Assembly: GCA_910574805.1 (NCBI GenBank)
Contig: CAJTCV010000017.1
Location: 23,938 to 87,937 of the forward strand
DNA: 64,000 nt
Reading direction: 5' to 3'
Origin: Lachnospiraceae bacterium
GTDB lineage: Bacteria; Bacillota; Clostridia; Lachnospirales; Lachnospiraceae
Each line of letters opens with the position of its first letter. Position 1 is the stretch's first letter. Position numbers and translations under genes: made by a program. The notes beneath the pieces were generated by a model that saw only the letters and a program-made list of their open reading frames with translations, ran no database searches and was not told the origin of the DNA. This document shows positions 8,100 to 15,705 of this stretch, in pieces.

Positions 8100-8136
8100 G
8101 ACGCCGCAGAATACAGATGCTGCTGTCTGCGGCGTC
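8100..8136 (-). terminator. Partial terminator between binding protein and permease genes
   Basis: On the minus strand, GACGCCGCAGA pairs with TCTGCGGCGTC (11 bp) and is followed by CTTTTTA. Its place after the binding-protein gene is typical of a leaky terminator or mRNA stabiliser that keeps binding protein in excess over permeases. Confidence 0.72.
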
Positions 8137-8149
8137 TCTGGCCAGTCGA

Positions 8150-9460
8150 TTATTTGATTGCTTCGATCTCAGCTGCCGCCTTGTTCAGTGCATCCTCCAC
8201 AGAAGAGGTTCCGGAGAGGACATCCTGATATGCGAACTGGAGTGCGCTGGAGATCTCCGGCCACTTGGGATGCGGGCCTCTGGGCATGGCTTCTGCCAGC
8301 TGCTGCGTGTAGACGGACAGGATCGGATCGTTCTGCCATACGGTACTCTCTGCTACTGCATCCGTTCTGGGCGAGATATACCCGGCGTCTTCACAGTATT
8401 TCAGAGAATTTTCTTTGCTGCTTAAGAACTTCATCAGTTCCCATGCAGCCGCCTTGTGCTCATCTTTCATCATCATGATGTTGCCGCCGCCGATGAGGGA
8501 GGTTGCCGCCTTGTTGGTCGGGAACAGAACGACGTCATAGTTCAGATCCGGATTCTCATTCTGAATGTTGGTATTCAGCCAGCTTCCAGCCACCATCATG
8601 GCGGATTTGCCGGTAGCGAACAGAGAAGCACACATATCTGCCTGTGTCATGGAGATAAGCTCCTTGCTCATATAGCCGTTCTGATAGAAATCATTGATCA
8701 TGGTAAGCGCTTCCTTTGCACCGTCGGAATCCAGAGAGTCCCAGTTGGCTCCTGCCTGACAGATGAACGGAAGGACATTGAAGGTACCCTCTTCGGATTT
8801 GATCAGGGACATGGTCAGTCCATAGTGATCCGGTGTGGTGGTCTTTGCCACAAGGTCCTTAAATTCATCCCAGGTCCAGTCGCTGGTGGGATATGCAAGT
8901 CCCATCTCATCGAAGATATCCTTGTTGTACATGATGGCCAGACAGTTGCTGTAATAAGGCACGCCATAGTATTTATCCTCGTAGACAGCGGAAGCTCTTG
9001 GTGCATCGAAGTAGTTGTCGATCTCACCCCAGGCTTCTACTTCTTCCGTAATATCCACAGCGGCGCCCATGGCTGCGAAGGAAACGTTGTCCACCGTGTC
9101 ACACAGGGTGACATCCGGGAGCTGATTGGCAGCTACCCCGATGGAGAGCTGCTTCTTGATCTCTGCAAAAGCAACGCTCTGGGTCTCCACTTTGATATCC
9201 GGATGAAGGGTCTGGAATTCGTCGATCATCCCAAGAAGCACGGTAGCCTGGTCCGGAGAGATATGATACCACATTTCGATGGTAGTCTGCTCGCCGGAAG
9301 CAGGTGCTTCGCTTTCCGTACCGGAAGCGTCTGCGGCGTCAGATCCGGTCTCTGCCGGGGCGCTGGTGTCGGGGGTCTGTGTCTGCCCGGATCCGCATCC
9401 GATGGCGGAGAGTGTCATAAGGCCGGCCAGAAACAGGGCGGTAAGTCTTTTCTTTTTCAT
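8150..9460 (-). CDS. CUT1 sugar-binding lipoprotein
   Basis: A 436-residue extracytoplasmic solute-binding protein of family 1. Residues 1-22 are a lipoprotein signal ending in the lipobox SAIGC. A Thr/Ser/Glu-rich linker follows, then the binding fold (IEMWYHISPD...; TVDNVSFAAMGAAVDITEEVEAW; YYSNCLAIMYNKDIFDEMGL). It captures an oligosaccharide and delivers it to the two permeases. RBS AAGGAGG 6 nt before the ATG. It is the first gene of the operon and divergent from the kinase/regulator pair that probably controls it. Confidence 0.94.
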   Translation of the reverse strand: MKKKRLTALFLAGLMTLSAIGCGSGQTQTPDTSAPAETGSDAADASGTESEAPASGEQTTIEMWYHISPDQATVLLGMIDEFQTLHPDIKVETQSVAFAEIKKQLSIGVAANQLPDVTLCDTVDNVSFAAMGAAVDITEEVEAWGEIDNYFDAPRASAVYEDKYYGVPYYSNCLAIMYNKDIFDEMGLAYPTSDWTWDEFKDLVAKTTTPDHYGLTMSLIKSEEGTFNVLPFICQAGANWDSLDSDGAKEALTMINDFYQNGYMSKELISMTQADMCASLFATGKSAMMVAGSWLNTNIQNENPDLNYDVVLFPTNKAATSLIGGGNIMMMKDEHKAAAWELMKFLSSKENSLKYCEDAGYISPRTDAVAESTVWQNDPILSVYTQQLAEAMPRGPHPKWPEISSALQFAYQDVLSGTSSVEDALNKAAAEIEAIK

Positions 9461-9524
9461 GTCTTTCCTCCTTAAAATGGATTGTTCTGTTTTTTAAGAT
9501 GGTTTAATCATAACTTAAAAAATG

Positions 9525-9595
9525 ACAAATGAGTATTCCGAATTTTTAATATCATTCCGTTAAATTATACAAATGAGATTCCAAAATTTTAATAT
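9525..9595. promoter_or_regulatory. Two near-identical direct repeats ahead of the sugar transporter operon
   Basis: A motif starting ACAAATGAG and ending AATTTT(T)AATAT occurs at 9525-9552 and 9569-9595, 44 bp apart, about four DNA turns. AraC-type activators usually bind such direct repeats near the -35 of their target. The nearer copy overlaps the expected -35 of a minus-strand promoter with -10 TATGAT (9507-9512). Likely sites for the AraC-type response regulator encoded at 11487. Confidence 0.6.
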
Positions 9596-9598
9596 TTA

Positions 9599-9627
9599 TT
9601 GACTATTATCCATATGGTTTCTATAAT
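9599..9627 (+). promoter_or_regulatory. Promoter of the sensor kinase/response regulator operon
   Basis: TTGACT (9599-9604) and TATAAT (9622-9627) with 17 bp spacing, ending 28 nt before the kinase ATG. This supports the start at 9656 rather than an upstream in-frame ATG at 9599, which would lie in the promoter. Confidence 0.78.
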
Positions 9628-9655
9628 TTATATAAACAACAACAGGAGGTGGAGG

Positions 9656-11515
9656 ATGAAACTGTTTCGGGAATTTAAGGATGGCGTGTTTAAAATACGT
9701 AATCAGATTGTATTCCTCCTTTTTTTCATTACAGTACTGCCGATCTTTTTTGTACAGATGTACAATTATTCAGCCACTAACAGAAAGCTGCAGATGAAGG
9801 ATGCCATTCTTCTGGAGGACAACCTGATCCTGACTACCAGCCTTCTGAATAATACGCTAAGTGCGTATAAGCAGCTTTTCTTCCAGCTGGCCACAGATAC
9901 CACCTGTATCAATACAGTGACGCAGATGAATGAGGTCTCGGAAGATTCTGTCCAGTATCTTCGTCTGTCTGATGTTATGACGACGGTGATCCGTTCCAAT
10001 ATGATGATGCGGCCGGAGATCAAAGCGGTGGGAGTCATCAGCGACCGGGGAAGCGCATACCTGTATGCGGAGGAGCGGGAGAGCACAGAATCCGTCATCC
10101 GGTATTTTCAGGAGAATAAAGAAGCACTGAAAGAACAGGTGATGACCTCTGATACACTGCTCTTTCATATGATTTCTGTGGATGACAGCAGTTATAATGA
10201 GAAATATCCCTGTTTTTTCCTGGCGAACCGTCTGATGGATTACGGAAATCTGAAAGTGGTGGGAGCTCTGTTCCTGTTTATTGACCCGTCAAAAATCAGC
10301 CGGGAGATCAATAATCCGACCTCCCATACATTTCTGTACTCGGATAAGCTTCTTCTGGACGGGACAGATCATCTGGTCTGTTCCAGGGATGTGCCGGGCG
10401 GGTATGCCTTTTCCGGTATTTCGGAATATGAGGACATCAACCTGTCGGCTCTGGAGGATGGAAAAAGTATGCGGCAGGGCGACTATCTTTTCTCGGTGTC
10501 TTATGTGGATCACTTTAACCTGAAGCTTTTGAATATTGTGGATTACCGGCTTCTGCACAGGGATCTGAATACCCTCTGGCTCCGTACGCTTGTCACGATC
10601 CTGCTGATTCTGATAGGATCGCTGTTCGGGGCATTCTTCCTGTGCCGGGGGTTTGTGGGCTCTCTGGAGCGGATGGCAAGGCGGGTGGATCAGGTGGACG
10701 AGGAGCATCTGAATATCAGCATGGATATCAACTGCCGCAATGAAATCCAGGTGATCGGGGAGTCTGTGGACCGGATGCTGGCCCTGATCCGAAACCTTCT
10801 GGAGGAGAACAGGAGGCAGTATGAGCATATTGTGGAGATCACCAAAGCTGCCTGCGAAGCAGAGTTGAAGTCCATGGAGCTTCAGATCAATCCGCATTTT
10901 CTGTTTAATACCATTGATTCCATCAACTGGCTTGCCATACGGGAAGACTGCCGGGATGTGAGCGAACAGCTGAACCGGCTGGCGTATATCCTGCGGTACA
11001 CCGTGTATGATATGAATAAGGTGGTACCCATAGAGAGCGAGATCCGGTGGCTTCTGCAGTATCTGGAGCTTCAGAAGATCCGGTTTGATCATTCTTTTTC
11101 TTATGATGTGTATATAGAACCGGGAACCGGGGGCCTGCAGATCCACAAACTCCTGCTGCAGCCTTTTCTGGAAAATTCCCTGATCCACGGTTTTGAGGGA
11201 ATCTCCTGGAAAGGGAAGCTTGGAATCCGTTTTCAGATGCTGGGCAGGGAAGAGCAGTATCTTCTGATCTGCATCGAGGATAACGGCACTGGAATGACGA
11301 AAGAGCAGACCGATACACTCAACCGGTTCTTCTGGCAGAAGACCGAAACCTTTCAGGGAATTGGACTTTCCAATATTTTTTACCGTCTGAGGAATTATTA
11401 TCCGGGGCACCGGCTTATGGTCACATCAGCCCGGGGCATGACGGTGTTCAAACTGTTTATTCCGGTGGGAGAAATGGAGGGGGCACATGTACAAAATACT
11501 GATCGTAGAGGATGA
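9656..11515 (+). CDS. Membrane sensor histidine kinase, YesM type
   Basis: A 619-residue kinase. TM1 is at about 17-35, followed by a large extracellular sensor region, then TM2 near residue 300 (LVTILLILIGSLFGAFFL) and a HAMP linker. The phosphoacceptor His lies in LQINPHFLFNTIDSINW, the signature of the His_kinase (LytS/YesM) family. The ATP-binding domain has LLQPFLENSLIHGFEG (N box) and ICIEDNGTGM (G box). It phosphorylates the response regulator whose gene overlaps its end by 29 nt. RBS AGGAGGTGGAGG. By analogy it senses an oligosaccharide or its bound binding protein and activates the neighbouring transporter. Confidence 0.94.
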   Translation: MKLFREFKDGVFKIRNQIVFLLFFITVLPIFFVQMYNYSATNRKLQMKDAILLEDNLILTTSLLNNTLSAYKQLFFQLATDTTCINTVTQMNEVSEDSVQYLRLSDVMTTVIRSNMMMRPEIKAVGVISDRGSAYLYAEERESTESVIRYFQENKEALKEQVMTSDTLLFHMISVDDSSYNEKYPCFFLANRLMDYGNLKVVGALFLFIDPSKISREINNPTSHTFLYSDKLLLDGTDHLVCSRDVPGGYAFSGISEYEDINLSALEDGKSMRQGDYLFSVSYVDHFNLKLLNIVDYRLLHRDLNTLWLRTLVTILLILIGSLFGAFFLCRGFVGSLERMARRVDQVDEEHLNISMDINCRNEIQVIGESVDRMLALIRNLLEENRRQYEHIVEITKAACEAELKSMELQINPHFLFNTIDSINWLAIREDCRDVSEQLNRLAYILRYTVYDMNKVVPIESEIRWLLQYLELQKIRFDHSFSYDVYIEPGTGGLQIHKLLLQPFLENSLIHGFEGISWKGKLGIRFQMLGREEQYLLICIEDNGTGMTKEQTDTLNRFFWQKTETFQGIGLSNIFYRLRNYYPGHRLMVTSARGMTVFKLFIPVGEMEGAHVQNTDRRG

Positions 11516-12920
11516 AAAAGACGCCAGGGAAGGGCTTGCGGAGCTGATCCGTCAGTATGATTCTTCCATCGAGGTGACCGTTCGCCGGGATGGTCTGGAG
11601 GGCTATCAGACGGCGATAGAGATGCAGCCCGATGTCATTATCAGCGATATCCGAATGCCCGGGTGCGACGGGCTTACCATGGCCAGCAGGCTTCAGGGCA
11701 GACGGTTTCAGGGAAAAATCCTTCTGCTGACCGGCTATGCGGACTTCAGGTATGCGCAGCAGGCGGTTCGGTACGGGATTACAGAATATATCTTAAAACC
11801 TATTGTGCCGGATGAATTTCTTCCGCTTCTGCAGCGGTATCTTCGGGAAACAGAGAGGGAAAAGCTGAGAAACGAACGGAAGAATCCCCGTGTGAGTTAT
11901 CTGTTCTCAGATGCGGATGACGAAGCTCTGGGTGAACAGATTTCATACATGCAGTATACAGAGTGCTTTTTTGCGATCCTTTATATCAGCGGAGATTCCC
12001 ATCTGCCAATACAGATGAAAGAGATGCTTCTCAAGGAAAAGGACCTGTATATGGCGTACCTGCCGGACAAACAGTACCGCGGCATCTGTATTGGATTTCG
12101 GGATCATGCAGTCAATCATATAGCCATCGCCAAACTGAATGCGCTTTTGAAGGATTATGAGAATGTGGTATGTGTTTATACGATTCAGAATATCCAGACC
12201 GTGCCCTCTGTGAAAGCGGTATGGGACAGGCTTCAGGAGGCGGTCATCTGGTCCATCACGTATGATTCCCGGTTTATCAATTATACGCCTGCCATGGAGC
12301 GTACGGGAGAATCGGAGCAGGAGGATGAATATATCCATTCCAGCCTCCAGAAGCTTCAATATCAGTATTCACATGGAGAATACAAAGAGCTGCTGCTCCG
12401 GTATATGGAAGAGATGCGCAGAAAGCATGCACATCCCAGATCGATCCGGATGACAGCGGTGTCCGGACTTGTGAAAAAAGGATCCCAGCGGCGGTATTTT
12501 GTGGCGGTGGAGAAGCTGTCACAGGCAAAGACCTTTGCGGAAATCACCGCCTGCATACAGGAGTATTTTCAGGAAGACCCGGACAGCGGTCTGGAGCAGT
12601 ATTCCAGAATCGTGCAGCAGGCGATCAGCGAGATGAACGAGCATTATACAGACCAGATCTCCTTGAATTCGGTAGCAGAGAAGCTGAAGATTACACCCCA
12701 GTATCTGAGCAAGATCTTTATGAAGGAGACTTCCACTACTTTTGTGAATTATCTCACGTCTCTCCGGATGGAAAAAGCGAAGCTGCTGCTGAGAAATACG
12801 AGTCAGAAAATTAACCTGATCTGTCAGCAGGTGGGCTATCCGGACGCGAAATATTTCTGTACACTTTTTAAAAAAGAAGTGGGGGTTACGCCGAATCAGT
12901 ATCGGAGCAATCAGATCTGA
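11487..12920 (+). CDS. Response regulator with AraC-type DNA-binding domain, YesN type
   Basis: A 477-residue protein. Receiver domain at 1-120 with phosphoacceptor Asp54 (IISDIRMPG) and conserved Lys in ILKPI. A middle region of unknown fold follows. Two AraC helix-turn-helix motifs lie at about 375-477 (SLNSVAEKLKITPQYLSKIFMKETSTTF... and ...INLICQQVGYPDAKYFCTLFKKEVGVTPNQYR). It is co-transcribed with its kinase. It probably activates the divergent sugar transporter/GH31 operon through the 44-bp-spaced repeats at 9525-9595. Confidence 0.94.
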   Translation: MYKILIVEDEKDAREGLAELIRQYDSSIEVTVRRDGLEGYQTAIEMQPDVIISDIRMPGCDGLTMASRLQGRRFQGKILLLTGYADFRYAQQAVRYGITEYILKPIVPDEFLPLLQRYLRETEREKLRNERKNPRVSYLFSDADDEALGEQISYMQYTECFFAILYISGDSHLPIQMKEMLLKEKDLYMAYLPDKQYRGICIGFRDHAVNHIAIAKLNALLKDYENVVCVYTIQNIQTVPSVKAVWDRLQEAVIWSITYDSRFINYTPAMERTGESEQEDEYIHSSLQKLQYQYSHGEYKELLLRYMEEMRRKHAHPRSIRMTAVSGLVKKGSQRRYFVAVEKLSQAKTFAEITACIQEYFQEDPDSGLEQYSRIVQQAISEMNEHYTDQISLNSVAEKLKITPQYLSKIFMKETSTTFVNYLTSLRMEKAKLLLRNTSQKINLICQQVGYPDAKYFCTLFKKEVGVTPNQYRSNQI

Positions 12921-13009
12921 TGCAGGCTGAGCATCGAAGGATGTGTGAGATGCGGATGAATAATAAAAAAGATATAACAAAAAGGAATAGATGTAAAAGG
13001 GGTGAAATA

Positions 13010-13038
13010 TGGACAAATTCATCCAACCGGCGTATAAT
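13010..13038 (+). promoter_or_regulatory. Promoter of the cobalamin riboswitch transcript
   Basis: TGGACA (13010-13015), a 17-bp spacer and TATAAT (13033-13038). The start site would be near 13045, just ahead of the aptamer, so the riboswitch has its own transcript. Confidence 0.62.
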
Positions 13039-13069
13039 TTTACTATTGAAAATCCCGGATGTATTCCGG

Positions 13070-13225
13070 ATATTGCAGGTTCCGAAAGGATTCATAGAGA
13101 AACCGGTGTAAATCCGGTACGGTCCCGCCACTGTGACAGGGAGTCCGTGCAGAAGATGCCACTGGCCGCCTGGCTGGGAAGGCCTGCGGGGATGACGATC
13201 TGGAGTCAGGAGAACTGCCTGCGAT
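13070..13225 (+). ncRNA. Cobalamin riboswitch aptamer
   Basis: The conserved core appears in order: GGTGTAAATCC, GGTCCCGCCACTGTGA, GGGAGTCC, GCCACTGG, TGGGAAGGC, and a B12-box variant AGTCAGGAGAACTGCC near 13204-13219. GCAGG (13076-13080) can pair with the closing CCTGC. These are the landmarks of the adenosylcobalamin riboswitch family. Outer boundaries are approximate. A terminator lies about 105 nt after the B12 box, fitting ligand-induced termination. No cobalamin gene follows in the window. Confidence 0.9.
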
Positions 13226-13328
13226 GGATAAGTGTGTCTTACGGCAGATGAGAACTCTTAAATAACCAGGTACAGGCAGGGCCGGGAGCTGTTTTCCGGT
13301 ATTTGCTGACGTGCATAAAAGAGTATAA

Positions 13329-13359
13329 AACAGTCTGTAAGAGCGCAGGCTGTTTTTTT
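13329..13359 (+). terminator. Intrinsic terminator downstream of the cobalamin riboswitch
   Basis: AACAGTCTG pairs with CAGGCTGTT (9 bp with one G-U) and runs into seven T residues. This is a good rho-independent terminator and the probable expression platform of the riboswitch. Confidence 0.82.
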
Positions 13360-13366
13360 ATGCGCA

Positions 13367-13443
13367 GGGGTGCGTAAGGAAATCAGCAGCTTTGCTGCAC
13401 GCACCCCGCGCGGCGAGCAGGGGAAGATGGCTCTTCCCTGCTC
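13367..13443. other. Two GC-rich hairpins between riboswitch terminator and LysR gene
   Basis: Hairpin one pairs GGGGTGCGT with ACGCACCCC (13367-13407) and contains an inner GCAGC/GCTGC stem. Hairpin two pairs GAGCAGGGGAAGA with TCTTCCCTGCTC (13415-13443) with one bulged G. Neither has a U-run. No open frame with a ribosome site was seen between the riboswitch and 13541, so the stretch may be a remnant of a lost gene or a structured leader. Confidence 0.55.
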
Positions 13444-13551
13444 GATTATATTCCGGAGCGCGTGGGAGGCGCAGATGTTTTACAGCAGGAGTGCCTCATG
13501 GCGGACCGGGAAACAGGCTGTTTCCGGCCGGCTGTGTCAAAGGAGGGAGAG

Positions 13552-14499
13552 ATGGATCTAAAACAGTTACAGTATTTTGTGGCCAGTGTGGACAGTGGCA
13601 GTTTAAAAAAGGCATCCGAGATACTGTACACCTCTCAGCCACATGTCAGCAAGACGATCAAGTCTCTGGAAGCGGAGCTTCAGGTGGAGCTTCTGAAACG
13701 AAAGGCCAGAGGTGTGGAAGTTACAAAGGCAGGGAGAAAAGTATATGAGCACGCGTGCCGGGTCCTTATGGAGGCAGGCCAGATCCAGAATATCCAGGAA
13801 GAAGAGGAGATTCATATTCTGTGTGTCGCGGCAAATTCCAGTGACTGTCTGGCCCATCTGTTTCGCTGCTTCTATACAGATCAGATGCAGTCCGGGATCC
13901 ATGCCTGGTACATGGAATGCGGTACGGAAGAGATCTTCCGGCTGGTACACCGGCACCAGGCCGAGCTTGGTTTTGTCTATGTGGATGAAAAGCAGATGAT
14001 TGCGTTCCGGCAGATGATGGAGTACCGTCATCTGGCATTTGAAGAGCTCTGGAGAGCGGAGCCGCGGCTTTTTGCAGGACCGAAAAGCCCGGTGTATACG
14101 GCACCGTCCGTGACGATGATGGAACTGAGAAATCTTGACTATGTACAGATGCAGGATGAACAGGATACTCTGAGCATTCAACTTCTTCAGAGGAGCGAGG
14201 ACTATCAGTATCACAGAAGGCGCGGACGTGTGCTGACAACCAGCAGCAGATCCATGCTGGCCCGGATGGTTGCAGATACGCAGTTATGTAGTATCAGCTG
14301 TGGTTTCTGTCCGGAACTGGTCGGAGGCGGGACGATCCGCAGTATCCCGATCCGGGGAACAGAAGGCAGTATTATCTTTGGATGCATACGGAGGGGGCGG
14401 GGGGTTTTGTCTCAGGAAGCAGAATCCTTTATGGAATATACAAAAAAACGCCATAACAAACCGGAACAGGAACAAGTTCCGGCAATGGATGAAAAGTGA
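13552..14499 (+). CDS. LysR-family transcriptional regulator
   Basis: A 315-residue protein. The N-terminal winged HTH (MDLKQLQYFVASVDSGSLKKASEILYTSQPHVSKTIKSLE) is typical of LysR regulators; the effector domain (about 95-300) is divergent. AGGAGGG precedes the ATG at 13552; the reading frame extends upstream to 13462 but without a ribosome site. It is the first gene after the cobalamin riboswitch and its terminator, yet nothing in it suggests a cobalamin role. Its own 3' end contains a CCGGAAC/GTTCCGG hairpin (14461-14482). Target genes are unknown. Confidence 0.88.
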   Translation: MDLKQLQYFVASVDSGSLKKASEILYTSQPHVSKTIKSLEAELQVELLKRKARGVEVTKAGRKVYEHACRVLMEAGQIQNIQEEEEIHILCVAANSSDCLAHLFRCFYTDQMQSGIHAWYMECGTEEIFRLVHRHQAELGFVYVDEKQMIAFRQMMEYRHLAFEELWRAEPRLFAGPKSPVYTAPSVTMMELRNLDYVQMQDEQDTLSIQLLQRSEDYQYHRRRGRVLTTSSRSMLARMVADTQLCSISCGFCPELVGGGTIRSIPIRGTEGSIIFGCIRRGRGVLSQEAESFMEYTKKRHNKPEQEQVPAMDEK

Positions 14500-14504
14500 C
14501 AGAA

Positions 14505-14541
14505 AACCGCGTTGTTGCGAGGATTTCTCAACAACGCGGTT
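14505..14541. terminator. Strong hairpin after the LysR gene
   Basis: AACCGCGTTGTTG pairs with CAACAACGCGGTT (13 bp) around an 11-nt loop, followed by GATTTATT. It overlaps the -35 of the next promoter by two bases. Terminator call rests on stem strength; the U-run is poor. Confidence 0.66.
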
Positions 14542-14605
14542 GATTTATTCGAAAATGTCTGGTATTATGAGTTAGTGATAACTAATTAGCATAGACTAAT
14601 TAAGG
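14540..14605 (+). promoter_or_regulatory. Promoter and operator-like repeats ahead of the DUF2325 gene
   Basis: TTGATT (14540-14545), 17 bp, TATTAT (14563-14568). Immediately downstream are an inverted repeat TTAGT-N4-ACTAA (14572-14585) and two copies of ACTAATTA (14581 and 14595). Repeats at the start site suggest repressor control; TTAG/CTAA half-sites recall DtxR-family iron regulator boxes, but this is a weak analogy. Confidence 0.55.
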
Positions 14606-14631
14606 ACAGAGAAGTGTAAGGAGGTGCAGGG

Positions 14632-14913
14632 ATGAGTATTGTCATTGTGGGGGGACATGACCGGATGGTTGGCCGGTATCAGAAAATCTGTAAAAGCTAT
14701 CGATGTAAGGCAAAGGTATTTACACAGATGTCCGGGAGTCTGGGCAAGCAGATGGGATCGCCGGATCTGTTTATTTTATTTACCAGTACGGTGTCTCATA
14801 AAATGATCAAAACTGCGGTGGATGAGGCGAAGCGGAAGAAAATTCATGTGGTGCGCTGCCATACCAGCAGCAGCGCGGCGCTGGAAAGTATCCTGAGGGA
14901 ATATGCGGTCTGA
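14632..14913 (+). CDS. DUF2325 family protein
   Basis: A 93-residue protein beginning SIVIVGGHDRMVGRYQKICKSYRCKAKVF. This matches the small DUF2325 family common in Clostridia: a Rossmann-like start with the VGGHDRM motif, a LFTSTVSHKMI middle and a conserved HTSS near the end (VVRCHTSSSAALESIL). Biochemical function is not established. It has its own promoter with operator-like repeats. RBS AAGGAGGTG. In related genomes such genes often lie near iron or redox functions, which may be relevant given the feo operon in this window. Confidence 0.85.
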   Translation: MSIVIVGGHDRMVGRYQKICKSYRCKAKVFTQMSGSLGKQMGSPDLFILFTSTVSHKMIKTAVDEAKRKKIHVVRCHTSSSAALESILREYAV

Positions 14914-14988
14914 TCCGTTCCGGAGGTCTGCCGGTGTGTGAAAAGTAACGAAAAGTATGAAAATCCTGTGTATTTCCTGAATTTTACC

Positions 14989-15060
14989 TTGTCAAACGGC
15001 GGATTTATGCGTAAAATGGAAAAGGCAAAGTTCCATGCAGAGCGTGGGAGTGCTTTTTCC
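14989..15060 (+). promoter_or_regulatory. Promoter and leader hairpin of the flavin reductase-like gene
   Basis: TTGTCA (14989-14994), 17 bp, TAAAAT (15012-15017). A hairpin follows (GGAAAAGGCA at 15018 with TGCTTTTTCC at 15051, 9 of 10 pairs) and then ATTTTTATG. Since it is in the leader it could act as an attenuator. Confidence 0.58.
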
Positions 15061-15085
15061 ATTTTTATGTGAGGGGGATGCGGTC

Positions 15086-15688
15086 ATGGCGAAGCAGTGT
15101 TTCAGACCGGGGAATATGCTGTATCCGCTGCCTGCGGTGATGGTGAGCTGTCAGAGACAGGGAGAGAAGCCCAATATCATCACAGTGGCGTGGGCGGGCA
15201 CCGTCTGTTCTTCGCCGGCCATGGTGTCCATATCGGTCCGGAAGGAGCGGTATTCCTACGGGATCCTGAAGGAGTCCGGAGAATTTGTAATCAATCTTGC
15301 CACAAAAGAGCTGGTGCGGGCGCTGGATTACTGCGGCGTGCGTTCCGGAAGGGATGTGGACAAGTTCCGGGAGATGCATCTGACAGAGCTGCCCTCAAGG
15401 ACAGTACAGGCGCCGGGGATTCTGGAGAGCCCGGTGAATATCGAATGCCATGTGACGGAAGTAAAGCCTCTGGGGAGTCACGATCTGTTTCTGGCAGAGG
15501 TGACCAACGTGACCATTGAAGACCGGTATATGGACGGGAAGGGAACATTTCGACTGAATGATGCCGGGCTTGTCGCCTATTCCCATGGGGAGTATTTTGA
15601 GCTGGGCAGGAAAGCGGGAAGCTTCGGATATTCGGTCCGGAAGCCCGGAAAAAAGAATGGAAAGAAAAATAAGAATAAGAAAAAGTAA
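15086..15688 (+). CDS. Flavin reductase-like, FMN-binding split-barrel protein
   Basis: A 200-residue protein. The N-terminal two-thirds match flavin reductase-like/flavoredoxin proteins: PLPAVMVSCQRQGEKPNIITVAWAGTVCSSPAMVSISVRKERYS, then FVINLATKELV and a late DAGLVAYSHGEYFELG. These proteins bind FMN and transfer electrons in the cytosol. The tail is very basic (KPGKKNGKKNKNKKK), which is unusual and may aid nucleic acid or membrane contact. The start at 15086 follows GAGGGGG; an in-frame ATG upstream at 15035 lies inside the leader hairpin and is rejected. Confidence 0.85.
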   Translation: MAKQCFRPGNMLYPLPAVMVSCQRQGEKPNIITVAWAGTVCSSPAMVSISVRKERYSYGILKESGEFVINLATKELVRALDYCGVRSGRDVDKFREMHLTELPSRTVQAPGILESPVNIECHVTEVKPLGSHDLFLAEVTNVTIEDRYMDGKGTFRLNDAGLVAYSHGEYFELGRKAGSFGYSVRKPGKKNGKKNKNKKK

Positions 15689-15705
15689 GGATCTGAAATT
15701 ATTTC

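Noticed and set aside
13009..13251. Short open frame over the riboswitch
   Set aside because: It is the translation of the cobalamin aptamer. Conserved RNA motifs explain the sequence better than a protein.
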